Positions 8,578 to 17,540 of a DNA stretch of 64,000 bases are shown here, in pieces. Source of the DNA: Verrucomicrobia bacterium S94 (GTDB lineage Bacteria; Verrucomicrobiota; Kiritimatiellia; Kiritimatiellales; Pontiellaceae). The notes below the pieces were generated by a model. That model saw only the letters and a program-made list of their open reading frames with translations, did not search any database and was not told where the DNA came from. Each line of letters starts with the position of its first letter. Positions within the stretch are counted from its first letter, which is position 1. The position numbers were made by a program, and so were the translations under genes. The stretch lies in the NCBI GenBank assembly GCA_004299845.1, contig CP036201.1:1240001-1304000 (forward strand), in the 5' to 3' direction.

Positions 8578-9725
8578 ATGAGTATTGAACGGGCTAGAGC
8601 GGCAATCCATGGGGAATTAACAGACCGGATACCGCAATGGGATGTGCCGGACTGTCCGGCGCTGGCTGAACAGCTTTTTGACTATGATGTGCAGGCTGAA
8701 CCGCATCGCGCATGCATCGATATGCTGAAATATTTTGACATTGATGTAACCATCAGCAGCATTCCGGGAGATTGTGCCGAATGGAATTTTCCACTGGTCC
8801 GCTATTATGAAGATGCCACGTTTACCGATGACGCAGAGAATGAACGCTACCGCTTTCTCCCCGCGCGCCCTCCCCACGCCCATACACCTCGATGTATGAT
8901 GCTCTGGGCATGAAAGCCCACGGGGCATTCTGGGGATTTTCCCCCACACTTACAATGCAGAACCATCCCTGCTCCACACCGGAAGAGGTTCTTGACTTCA
9001 AACCACTGGAACATTTTACACAAAACCAGGAGGAGCGCATAACTTTCTTTAAAAACCACTATGCTGAAAAACAGCGGCTGCTCGGGGATTCCACCATGGT
9101 GATGGGCTGGTATTATCACACCCTCTTTATGTGGCCGGTTGAACTGTTCGGCTGGGAAAATTTTATGATGGCGGCCATGGACGATCCGAAACGTTTCGGC
9201 GAACTGATTCAGCAGTTTCTGGAGATTTCCAAGCGCGATTTTGAAGCCATCTGCTCCTCACCCGACATTGAGCTGGTGGGATGTCATGACGATCTCTGCT
9301 CCGCATCGGGACCGATGTTTCCTCCCGAATGGTATGACGAGTATATTTTCCCGCACTATAACGAGATTCTGGATATTATCCATTCAGCAGGAAAAAAGGC
9401 TTTTTACTGTTGTGACGGAAACCTGATGCCTCTGCTTGAGCGCATACGGAAATGCGACTTTGATGGTTTGGCGTGCGACGGAAACAATGATCTTGAAACC
9501 GTACTGGACGTCTGGAGCGGTAAAATTATTTTTGCCTGTATGAAAGAACCGAACATCATTAACTTCGGCTCAAAAGAAGAAATCCGGGATATGGTTCGTG
9601 AAACCGCAAAACTGGCGATTAAAGAACCCGGCTATTTTTTTTCGGCCGGCACCATGACCGGCCGAACCCCGCCCGAAAATATCCTGATTTATCAGGAAGC
9701 CGTGCGGAAGTTCGGCAGGAGATAG
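8578..9725 (+). pseudogene. Uroporphyrinogen decarboxylase-family protein, frameshifted
   Basis: Two overlapping plus-strand frames make one gene of about 382 residues. The first frame (from ATG 8578) runs MSIERARAAIHGELTDRIP to NERYRF. The second continues from about 8857 with TSMYDALGMKAHGAFWGFS and ends FGRR at the stop at 9725. This is the URO-D/MtaA-CmuA superfamily, a TIM barrel shared by heme-pathway decarboxylases and by methyltransferases serving corrinoid proteins. Members beside AraC regulators are generally not HemE, so a methyltransferase or lyase role is more likely, but that is inference. A single missing base between about 8853 and 8878 (for example in the TTT or C runs) would repair the frame. 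The break could be a sequencing error. Confidence 0.8.
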
Positions 9726-9744
9726 TTCAGGCATTAATCGGGGA

Positions 9745-11661
9745 TCAAAGGGGAACCGACCGCTGCGAAAGTTTCGGTCGGGTGGGTGTGACCCGGTCCC
9801 CTTTTTCATTGAAGTAATGCCGCCGGCCCAGCTTATCCAGCTTATGCCGTATATCGAAGAGGAACGAATGCGATTCTGAATGCTGTACAACAACCCCTCT
9901 GGAATCGGTTACCGTGATCAGATAATTTCCGCTGTAACGGACTCCGCGAATCGGCCGATCACCGGGTTTAATGGAGTAGGCCCTTGTTTTAATCGTATCT
10001 CCCAGAACCTCGAAAATCCGGCCGGGCTGCTCTGAAGGAATAAACACCTCTTCGTGCTGGTCGAGCATCACCAGCTTATCTCCATCCGTTTCCTTTCCTA
10101 TGGCATAATATTTCACGGTCAACGGATAATTGTATTCTGCCGGACTCTCCTGTTTAAGTCGTACTCCGAAAGTATTATTCACATCGGGTTCATACGTCAC
10201 CGCATCCCAGTACGGGGTGACCTCAAGCGCCGGAAGGCGACGGGTTTTTGCAATGAAATCGATATTGAATCTCGGAGGCTGTGAAAGCTCAATAAAGGCC
10301 CGGTCTTCTTCGGAGAGACTGCTCATAGGTACTTTTATATTTCTACGACCTTTTACCGGCTTAATCGTTACTGTACCTGCTATATTGGCAACATATTCAC
10401 CCTCGAAGGTCTTACCATCTGCGGTGCTCCACACCCGCGGTCCTTTATAACTTTCCAGCGAGGGTTCCGGGGCAGGTGCCGGCTCCTCCTCTTTGACATC
10501 AGCCAAATCCCCGGAAGAGGGTTCGGGGTCATCAGACGTTTTGTAATCACGGAAGATCGGTCCTGAATCCAGATCAAAATCGCCCTCATACGACCGGGCG
10601 ATGATTTCATCTTTCAGATCCTGGCTGAGTTCCTCTGTTTTAAAGACCGGCAGACAGGGGCCTCCATCAAACGGATTTTCCGGATACTCCTTACCTTCTT
10701 CTTCTACACAGAGAATAAAACAGTTCAGTCCGCCGGAAGGAACCGCAACAATAACCTCCATATTTACAGGCTCACCGGCCTTCAGCTCAATCCAGTCCCC
10801 GGCAACTGAAAAGTTTTTATCCAGGGCATATTTGCGGTACACGGAATGGTCGGAAGGATTCCATAGAGGCAGAGTCATTTGCCAAGGCGTGCCTTCAGGA
10901 TGAGCAACGACCAGGACAATCTCTTTGCCCACCCGTACAATCATCGCATTATCCCCCTGCCCCCAGAAACGGAACTTAATATCTTCCGGATAAACCAGTT
11001 CCCCTTTGTAATGCGCAAACCATCCATATCCGGGAACATCCGCTTCTCCGAAAGCCTCCGGAGCCATTGCAGCCGGCATTGTCGGGAAGGTAAAGGTCGT
11101 GGCATACAACTTCCGGGGAGACCGGTAGTATTTATTCAATACAGATGGTCTCCAGTCGTTTTTAACAAATTTAATAATGGCCTCGCAGGTCTCCTCAATG
11201 CTGATTCCCGGATTTCCAGTGCCGCTCCGCAGACGTTTTGTATCATAAAATGTACCGACAAAATCATTTCCGATACTCTGTGAGGTTCCGAAAATCGTCA
11301 GGTCACTCATATCGGGCATAATATCAAACCCGGCGACATCCCCTCCGGCAAGTCCTTCGCCAATGCCGCTCATTTCCGGAAGCTGAATATCCGGCATGCT
11401 GGCCTTCTGGACTTTCGTGACAATACGTGTAGTGGATCTCGGCTTGGCCGATTTTTTAACCTTCACCTTCGGTTTCTTCAGTTTCATTTTCGGTCGGTCA
11501 ATCGGTTTCGGAGGAACAAACTTCTTTTCCTCTTTCTGAACCACAGAGAAAACAACCAGCAAACCAGCCAATGAAAAAGCGGCTGCGTGGATAATCAAAC
11601 TGAGAACAAACCCACTGGGTGCGCCTTTATTTATCCGGGATACTTTTTTTCTTTTTTTCAT
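9745..11661 (-). CDS. Membrane-anchored TonB-like/PA14-like/SHD1 protein, copy 1
   Basis: This protein of about 638 residues starts at the last of several adjacent start codons, which best fits the GGAAGG Shine-Dalgarno and matches the paralog. One membrane helix (about residues 17-38) is followed by a Pro/Lys-rich stretch (KPIDRPKMKLKKPKVKVKK). That is the layout of the TonB N-terminus, but there is no TonB C-terminal domain. Residues of about 134-322 (FVGTFYDTKR, YYRSPRKLYAT, WFAHYKGELVYPED) look like a PA14-type sugar-binding barrel. Residues of about 408-457 (TADGKTFEGEY to VPMSSLSEEDRAFI) match SHD1. A beta-rich C-terminal domain follows. It probably sits in the inner membrane facing the periplasm. 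Its function is unknown. Confidence 0.75.
   Translation of the reverse strand: MKKRKKVSRINKGAPSGFVLSLIIHAAAFSLAGLLVVFSVVQKEEKKFVPPKPIDRPKMKLKKPKVKVKKSAKPRSTTRIVTKVQKASMPDIQLPEMSGIGEGLAGGDVAGFDIMPDMSDLTIFGTSQSIGNDFVGTFYDTKRLRSGTGNPGISIEETCEAIIKFVKNDWRPSVLNKYYRSPRKLYATTFTFPTMPAAMAPEAFGEADVPGYGWFAHYKGELVYPEDIKFRFWGQGDNAMIVRVGKEIVLVVAHPEGTPWQMTLPLWNPSDHSVYRKYALDKNFSVAGDWIELKAGEPVNMEVIVAVPSGGLNCFILCVEEEGKEYPENPFDGGPCLPVFKTEELSQDLKDEIIARSYEGDFDLDSGPIFRDYKTSDDPEPSSGDLADVKEEEPAPAPEPSLESYKGPRVWSTADGKTFEGEYVANIAGTVTIKPVKGRRNIKVPMSSLSEEDRAFIELSQPPRFNIDFIAKTRRLPALEVTPYWDAVTYEPDVNNTFGVRLKQESPAEYNYPLTVKYYAIGKETDGDKLVMLDQHEEVFIPSEQPGRIFEVLGDTIKTRAYSIKPGDRPIRGVRYSGNYLITVTDSRGVVVQHSESHSFLFDIRHKLDKLGRRHYFNEKGDRVTPTRPKLSQRSVPL
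9747..9805 (+). terminator. Possible terminator of the URO-D-family gene
   Basis: AAAGGGG (9747-9753) pairs with CCCCTTT (9798-9804), around an inner CCGACC/GGTCGG pair, and ends in TTTTT. The structure lies inside the 3' end of the convergent gene, so its role is uncertain. Confidence 0.4.
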
Positions 11662-11680
11662 CATCATCACCTTCCAACGA

Positions 11681-11736
11681 AGAGAACGTTAACATCGTCC
11701 ATGAACATAAATATGTTAACAGGCATACGATGTCAA
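11681..11736 (-). promoter_or_regulatory. Promoter and LacI-type operator of TonB-like copy 1
   Basis: Read on the minus strand, TTGACA (11736-11731) and TATTTA (11713-11708) are 17 bases apart, a good sigma70-type promoter. Just downstream of the expected start lies ATGTTAACGTTCTC (11696-11683). It has the central-CG palindromic form of LacI-family sites. The same box recurs upstream of other genes in this window. Confidence 0.6.
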
Positions 11737-11764
11737 GTCAGCTGGAAGGTAATGATAAAACAGT

Positions 11765-11811
11765 CAAGGAAGAATCAATTCCGGTGAATTTCCGGAATTG
11801 ATTCTTCCTTG
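11765..11811 (-). terminator. Long perfect hairpin between the two TonB-like paralogs
   Basis: A perfect 20-bp stem (11765-11784 with 11792-11811) has a 7-base loop. On the minus strand it is followed by TGACTGTTTTATC. It lies about 100 bases after the stop of copy 2, so it is probably that gene's terminator. GAATTTTCTTTT on the other side would allow it to act in both directions. Confidence 0.65.
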
Positions 11812-11911
11812 CGAATTTTCTTTTGATAGTCGTAATAAATGTGAGGGTTCATCGAGGATGATTGATCTCAGGAAAAGAATATATGTGAACTATTCTTCTC
11901 CTGAAAACGGA

Positions 11912-13846
11912 TCAATCCCAGAATTGTTTCGGTCGATCAAAATCATTCGGTCGCGGAGGAGATACCCGGTTGCCGGTTTTGTCAAAGTGCTTCCCAACCG
12001 GAAGGAGATCAAGGTAGGGTTTTATATCGATCAGCCAGGTTGGAGAACAGCGATACTGAATGATAACCCCTCGTTCGTCAGTGACCGTGATCAGGTGACC
12101 TCCGTATTCCACTCCGCGCAACGGAGCTCGGCCATCATCCCGAATCGCAATAACGCGAGTACGAACCGGTTCTCCCAGGAAAGAAAATTCATGATTTTCC
12201 AATTGGGAGGGAATCACGGTTTCCTCCCGGCGGTCCAGCAACACCCAGTTGTCACCGTCCACTTCAGCGCCGATTGCATAATATTTCACCGTTAACGGAT
12301 GATCATACGGTTCGCGCCCTTTCTGTTTCATCCGGACACCGAAAATATTTTCCTTGTCCGGCGGAAGCGGATCAGCATCCCAATACGGCGTAACTTCGAT
12401 GGTCGGCAGCTGTCTTGTTGTTCTCCGGAAATCAATAATGAATTCCGGAGGACTCAGCAGCTGCATTTCACTGATCGACTCCTCGGAAAGTTCTGACACC
12501 GGCACTTTGATCTGTTTACCCCGGGCCGTTTTGAATACGGCACTGTCACCCATCGTCACGGTATATTCGGCTTCCAGAACTTTGCCGTTTTTCAGCGTCC
12601 ATGCGCGTATACCGTTTTCCGGAGCAACGGTGGGTTCCACCGCGTCAGGGGGAAGTTCGATTTTTTCATACCGAAGATGTTCCGGAATTTCAGGATGCTC
12701 AACTTCAACCCAACCGCCGTTGATGTCATTGAAAACCGGCCCGCCTTCCAGCAACGCATCGGTTTCGTGCAAATGGGCCCAGATCTGCTCTTTCAGATCA
12801 AGACTCAGGCGTTCAGTTTTAAACGCATGAAGTTTAGGACCCAGCCCAAACGGATTTTTATCGTATTCTTTTCCTTCCATTTCCACACAGAGCAGAAAAC
12901 AGGTAATCCCGCCGCTCATTTCGGAAACGATCACTTCCATATCCTGAGGCTCACCCGCCTTAAGATCAATCCAGTCGCCGACGACAGCATAGTTGTTGCC
13001 TAACGGATACCGCCGGCTCATTGACGGATCAGGCGTATCCCAGAGACTCAGAAAATGCGATTCCACATTTTCATTATTTCCGTTCCAACCCGGCCACGAA
13101 GCCAGATTCACAATCTTTCCGTTGACCCGGACACAGATCAGATTGTCTCCCTGTGCCCAGAAGCGGATGCGCGCATCCTCCGGATAGACCAGCTGACCTT
13201 TATAGTGCGCAATCCAGCCGTATCCCGGAATATCCTTTTCCCCGAAAGCCTCAGGGCCCACGGTGGCCGGTACCTGCGGGAACATAAAGGTTGTGGTATA
13301 CAGCTTTCTCGGGGATTTATAATATTTGCTGAATGCAGAAGGTTTCCATCCCCGTTTCATGAAATTCAGAATAGCCTGAATGGTTTCCTCCCGGCTGATT
13401 CCAGCATTATCCGATCCATTACGGAAACGCTTAGTATCGTAAAATGTACCGACAAAATCATTACCGATACTCTGACTCGAACCGAAAATCGAAACCTCAT
13501 CCAGATCAGGCATGATGTCAAACCCGCCTATATCTCCCGCCAGCCCCGCGCCAATTCCGCTCATTTCCGGAAGCTGAATATCCGGCATACTGGCTTTCTG
13601 CACTTTGGTGACAATACGGGTGGTCGATTTGGGTCTGGCCGATTTTTTGACTTTTACCTTCGGTTTTTTCAGCTTCATTTTCGGCCGGTCAACCGGTTTC
13701 GGAGGAACGAATTTTTTCTCTTGCTTCTGAACGACATTAAAAACCACCAGCATTCCGGCAAGTAGAAAAGCCGCTGCATGAATTATAATACTGATAATAA
13801 AACCGCTCGGTGCACCTTTATTGATTTTAGCGTTTCTTTTTTTCAT
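11912..13846 (-). CDS. Membrane-anchored TonB-like/PA14-like/SHD1 protein, copy 2
   Basis: This 644-residue protein is a tandem paralog of the gene that follows it. The first 150 residues are nearly the same: a membrane helix, a Lys/Pro-rich arm, KASMPDIQLPEMSGIG, and SIGNDFVGTFYDTKR. The PA14-like region (YYKSPRKLYTT, WIAHYKGQLVYPED), an SHD1-like segment (TLKNGKVLEAEYTV to VPVSELSEESISEM) and the beta-rich end also align, with more divergence toward the C-terminus. The ATG at 13846 follows GGAGAG. The strong conservation of the anchor and arm suggests that these bind a shared partner, while the outer parts differ. The function is unknown. A canonical TonB is unlikely, because the TonB C-terminal domain is missing. 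Confidence 0.75.
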   Translation of the reverse strand: MKKRNAKINKGAPSGFIISIIIHAAAFLLAGMLVVFNVVQKQEKKFVPPKPVDRPKMKLKKPKVKVKKSARPKSTTRIVTKVQKASMPDIQLPEMSGIGAGLAGDIGGFDIMPDLDEVSIFGSSQSIGNDFVGTFYDTKRFRNGSDNAGISREETIQAILNFMKRGWKPSAFSKYYKSPRKLYTTTFMFPQVPATVGPEAFGEKDIPGYGWIAHYKGQLVYPEDARIRFWAQGDNLICVRVNGKIVNLASWPGWNGNNENVESHFLSLWDTPDPSMSRRYPLGNNYAVVGDWIDLKAGEPQDMEVIVSEMSGGITCFLLCVEMEGKEYDKNPFGLGPKLHAFKTERLSLDLKEQIWAHLHETDALLEGGPVFNDINGGWVEVEHPEIPEHLRYEKIELPPDAVEPTVAPENGIRAWTLKNGKVLEAEYTVTMGDSAVFKTARGKQIKVPVSELSEESISEMQLLSPPEFIIDFRRTTRQLPTIEVTPYWDADPLPPDKENIFGVRMKQKGREPYDHPLTVKYYAIGAEVDGDNWVLLDRREETVIPSQLENHEFSFLGEPVRTRVIAIRDDGRAPLRGVEYGGHLITVTDERGVIIQYRCSPTWLIDIKPYLDLLPVGKHFDKTGNRVSPPRPNDFDRPKQFWD

Positions 13847-13864
13847 TTCTCTACTCTCCAGAAG

Positions 13865-13916
13865 GTGAACGTTAACATAGCAAAGCCGATCTTATTCAGA
13901 ATCTATCCAAAAGCAT
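13865..13916 (-). promoter_or_regulatory. LacI-type box and CTATCC site upstream of TonB-like copy 2
   Basis: GTGAACGTTAACAT (13865-13878) is the same central-CG box found before copy 1. ATCTATCCAAAAG (13901-13913) lies further upstream and recalls the CTATCC sites near 17505, 21898, 53054 and 60830. Both lie in the 74-base gap after the Asp-box gene. Confidence 0.45.
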
Positions 13917-13920
13917 AATT

Positions 13921-16900
13921 TCAGTTTAATGTCACCTGAACCCGATAAAACCGATTGGTGGCATCCTCTCCGTCCACTATTTCAATGGGCTCACCCGTTC
14001 CCGGTATCTTTTCCCACCATGTGCTCCAGCCCTCGGTAAGGTCTTCCGAGATATCAATGCTGTACAGCCTGTTTTCAGCGGAGCCGAAAGTCAGCCGGTT
14101 GCCACTTCCGGAATCCGGAGCAAGTGCGAGGGTTAAATTAGAGGCATGATTTGCAGGGTCAGAACCGATGATATATTCCTGTCTGCTATCAAATCCGTCA
14201 TTGTCCGCATCCGCAAACATACTCATAGTCTCCTGCCCAAGCATCCAGTCCCAGAACAGTTCCGGCGGATTTCCGGTGCGAAGGCCCGATATGTCTGCCC
14301 GGAAAAATCCGGTACCATGCAGGCACATCCACAGGACATCCGGATCATGCGGATCAGGCTGAATTTTCCGTATTCCGTCCGGCTGACCATGCCGATTATT
14401 GATTTTAAACCAGTTCGCCCCGCCATCGATTGTTACGTAGGCCCCGGGATTCCGCCGACTAACCGTTGTATTGTTCTGAACACAGGCCACAATCACATCG
14501 GGATCCGCTTCAGAAGCCTCGAAATATCTGAGATACGGCATATCAAACAGTAGATGCCAGCTGGCCCCGCCGTCCTGACTCACATAGCCGCCGCCGGTTG
14601 AACCATTGTAATCTCCGCAGGCCATGTAGATATTTCCGTTGGAATGGAATTTAACATTGTTTACACTCCGGATTCCGGCCGGAATGGAAACCGGCTGCCA
14701 ATTAGCTCCACCATCGACAGTTTTATACAGCCCGCCAGCCTGACCGTTGTGCGTTTCATTCAGTGCGGCAAAAACCGTCTGGGAATCCGCCGGATCCATA
14801 GCCATACGATAAACGCTGCAACCGGCCGGAAGTCCGTTGGTAATCATACTGAAACTCAACCCGCCATCGGTGGATTTATAAATACCGTGCGGAAAGTCGT
14901 CGGATCCATCACCGAACTGACGTCCGTTATTAACAAAATTACCAGACCAGCGTTCCCACTCGGAAAATGGAATACAGAAATAGATGTTGTCTGCATTCTG
15001 ATGATCAATCATCAACGAGCGGAAATCCAGAACATCGTTGCTGCCCGGAAAACTCACTGGTGTTGATATTGAACTCCAGGTATCGCCTCCATCATCCGAA
15101 AAAAGCAGTTCCCCCCTATAATCCTGCCGGAAAGGAATCATATACACACGATTTCGATTCTGCGGATCGGTAGCGATGGTTGAAATGGAAAGCGCGCTGT
15201 TATCGGAAATACTCTGCCCCGTAAGCTGCTCCACCGCAATCGCACCCGGATAAACCAAATCCCCGTCATCGGTATTCCGCCACAGGCCATGCTCTCCGCT
15301 GCCCCAGAGATAGGTGCCCGGCGTACCGGTCTCCAGACAGAAGGTTTCTCCGGGCAGATTACTGTTTCCCCGTCCTACCCAATGACCGGAACCTGAATAG
15401 GTTTCATCGTCATCAATCTGCATCCAGCTTTCGCCGTGATCTGTTGAGCGCATCATCTGCTGAGCAAAACAGGTATAAACCTCGCCGAGCTGATTGCAGA
15501 ACACAAAGCGCGGACCGGACTGGGTCTGATCATGTTCATAATGCTCCCGGTGCACATGGGCCATCTGAACATTGGCTCCCATCGGTTGAATAGCCCGGGC
15601 ATTCCAGTAATCCGAATCCACGCCGTTCACCCAGTACTGCCCTTCACGGGCCGCAGCATACCAGTTGGTGCCTCCGTTTTGCGTCATCCAGATATTTCCC
15701 GGCGGGAACGCATAGTCGTGTTTATAGTTATGCGAGAGATAGATCCGGTTTTTATCGGTTGGGTCAACGGCAATCCGGGTGAACTGGCTGAACGTATTCG
15801 TAGGCTCATTGTATGCAGTATAAAAATCGTTGTACGACATCGTCAGTTTATTCCACCAGAGCACCGCCCTGCGGAATTTATCGCGATATCCCCAGCTGCT
15901 GATCTGCGACATATCAATGCCCAGGTCTCCGGTCAGATTTTCCCAGCTGGTCCCGCCGTCCGCACTGCGGTAAATCCCCCCTGTCGTCTGAATATCCGAC
16001 CCGACAATCTCATAGCCCGTGACGGCGAGATAATAGAGCAGAAATTCATCGCCACCGTCATAATAATATTCGAGATCACGCGGCGGGTTGGTGGTCAGTC
16101 CCCCACCGCTGACCTGTGTCCAGTTCATACCGCCGTCCGAGCTTTTGAACAATCCATACTGACAGCTGGCATAAACGGTATCCGAATTCCGGGGGTCAAC
16201 AATGATTTTACTGAAATCCTCATCGCCCTGCGGAAAGTTTATTTTTATCCAGCTCTGTCCGCCATCAGTGGATTTCCGGATATAGCCGGCGGAATAATTA
16301 CCGTCGCTGGAATAATGCAGCCCGTCTTTGGTCCAATGAGTGGATTTGATCATCCAATGCTGACCCGCGCCGATATACCACACCTGATCATTGTTCGGAT
16401 CCACCGTCAGCACACTGTGCATCTGCGAATTATCGGTTTCAATATCGAGAATAAAATCCCAGTTCAATCCCCGGTTTGTGGTGGAATAAATTCCCTCCTT
16501 CGCCATCATCAGGCCGAAATCCGGATTCTGATACGAAAATTCAATTCCGGTAATACCGCCAGGCAGCCCGTTGCCATCGGTATCTTTATACGTATGCCAG
16601 TATTCGCCACGATTTAATGTCACGTGCCCATTACCCATATCGAGCTGGTCATACATGCAGTTCGGATCCCCATTATTGATCCAGAATTTATCAATATACC
16701 CCGACATCCCCGGCCCAAAGTGCTGCCACTTCACCAACGGCGTGGATAAAACAACCTCACTTTTCAAGGTTTCAAACCAGGCCGTATCCAATGACGGCAA
16801 CGGCGAAACATCTTCTGCAGCCAGTTCAAAATGAATGTTATCAATATAAAGGTAGTCATTCAGAGCCGCCGCATTCTGATCAATTCCGATAAACGGATGC

Positions 16901-17424
16901 GCTTCATTCACATCCGTTTCTATAAAATCGGAAATAAGGCCGGTGTATTCAATATGGTGCTGTCCGGCACTCAGCGTTGCCTGACTGAAATCCGTCGGTC
17001 CGTTCCCTCCCTCGCCATTCAGTTGAAAACGCGGCTGAATATCACCGACCGCAACCGTCAGTTCTGATGGAATATAGAGATCAAATGAAAAGATATATGC
17101 ATTGGTGGACGAAAGCTGACTGAAGGTAAGTGTTGAAGAGGATCGCAGCGCAGTAAACGCATTATCCCCCGTTGATAGCCGAAGGAACCGACCCGATGCC
17201 AGCGTAAAAGCAGAGGCTGCCGCCGCATCCGTTGTTGCATCCACAATAATGCCACTACCGGTATTTGCGGTCTGCACCACCGTGCCCGCAAGCGTCTGAT
17301 TATTACCCGCTGTTTCACCCAGCACTGCGCCCTCGAAATCCTCACTCCAGATAACCTGCGCATAGATCTGTGCAGTCAGTAATGTACAGCATATTCCAAT
17401 CAAACCTGAATTCATCATAAACAC
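13921..17424 (-). CDS. Large secreted Asp-box (GH74-like) protein, copy 1
   Basis: This protein of 1167 residues has a signal peptide (residues 1-22, ending QIYAQ). Next comes a jelly-roll-like domain (FEGAVLGETAGNNQTLAG to IDNIHFEL, about residues 28-205), then a long region with about a dozen Asp-box repeats. Examples are STDGGQSWIKI, SSDGGMNWTQV, SADGGTSWENL and TVDGGANWQPV. This is the look of GH74/sialidase/Vps10 propellers. A glycoside hydrolase acting on a decorated polysaccharide is possible, but no catalytic pair can be assigned safely. The tail, from about residue 1072, reads DADNDGFDSRQEY and ends FYRVQV. The GTG at 17424 has the better Shine-Dalgarno spacing (GAGG, 6 bases); ATGs at 17418 and 17415 are alternatives. 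It is a paralog of the next gene upstream. Confidence 0.8.
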   Translation of the reverse strand: MFMMNSGLIGICCTLLTAQIYAQVIWSEDFEGAVLGETAGNNQTLAGTVVQTANTGSGIIVDATTDAAAASAFTLASGRFLRLSTGDNAFTALRSSSTLTFSQLSSTNAYIFSFDLYIPSELTVAVGDIQPRFQLNGEGGNGPTDFSQATLSAGQHHIEYTGLISDFIETDVNEAHPFIGIDQNAAALNDYLYIDNIHFELAAEDVSPLPSLDTAWFETLKSEVVLSTPLVKWQHFGPGMSGYIDKFWINNGDPNCMYDQLDMGNGHVTLNRGEYWHTYKDTDGNGLPGGITGIEFSYQNPDFGLMMAKEGIYSTTNRGLNWDFILDIETDNSQMHSVLTVDPNNDQVWYIGAGQHWMIKSTHWTKDGLHYSSDGNYSAGYIRKSTDGGQSWIKINFPQGDEDFSKIIVDPRNSDTVYASCQYGLFKSSDGGMNWTQVSGGGLTTNPPRDLEYYYDGGDEFLLYYLAVTGYEIVGSDIQTTGGIYRSADGGTSWENLTGDLGIDMSQISSWGYRDKFRRAVLWWNKLTMSYNDFYTAYNEPTNTFSQFTRIAVDPTDKNRIYLSHNYKHDYAFPPGNIWMTQNGGTNWYAAAREGQYWVNGVDSDYWNARAIQPMGANVQMAHVHREHYEHDQTQSGPRFVFCNQLGEVYTCFAQQMMRSTDHGESWMQIDDDETYSGSGHWVGRGNSNLPGETFCLETGTPGTYLWGSGEHGLWRNTDDGDLVYPGAIAVEQLTGQSISDNSALSISTIATDPQNRNRVYMIPFRQDYRGELLFSDDGGDTWSSISTPVSFPGSNDVLDFRSLMIDHQNADNIYFCIPFSEWERWSGNFVNNGRQFGDGSDDFPHGIYKSTDGGLSFSMITNGLPAGCSVYRMAMDPADSQTVFAALNETHNGQAGGLYKTVDGGANWQPVSIPAGIRSVNNVKFHSNGNIYMACGDYNGSTGGGYVSQDGGASWHLLFDMPYLRYFEASEADPDVIVACVQNNTTVSRRNPGAYVTIDGGANWFKINNRHGQPDGIRKIQPDPHDPDVLWMCLHGTGFFRADISGLRTGNPPELFWDWMLGQETMSMFADADNDGFDSRQEYIIGSDPANHASNLTLALAPDSGSGNRLTFGSAENRLYSIDISEDLTEGWSTWWEKIPGTGEPIEIVDGEDATNRFYRVQVTLN

Positions 17425-17460
17425 TCTTTTCCTCTTTTATCCGCGCGTTGCAATACTGGT

Positions 17461-17521
17461 ATTACAACCATTGTAATGTACAACAATGCTATATCGTGAA
17501 TATCTATCCGAAAGGATAGAT
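17461..17521 (-). promoter_or_regulatory. Two palindromes upstream of Asp-box copy 1
   Basis: ATTACAACCATTGTAAT (17461-17477) has perfect 7-base arms. ATCTATCC (17502-17509) pairs with GGATAGAT (17514-17521) across a four-base gap. Both lie between the two Asp-box genes and look like protein-binding sites; the second could also form a small hairpin. Confidence 0.45.
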
Positions 17522-17540
17522 CGATGCCGCGCATTGAATG

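Noticed and set aside
8578-9725. Calling the URO-D-family gene hemE
   Set aside because: The AraC neighbour and the sequence (for example the long HGAFWGFSPTLTMQNHP segment) do not fit heme-pathway HemE. No other heme gene is near.
9745-13846. Calling the two TonB-like proteins TonB
   Set aside because: Only the anchor and basic arm resemble TonB. The C-terminal domain that contacts outer-membrane receptors is missing.
15532-16617. Open frame (361 residues) on the plus strand
   Set aside because: It lies wholly opposite the Asp-box region of the 1167-residue protein, with no motif and no ribosome site.
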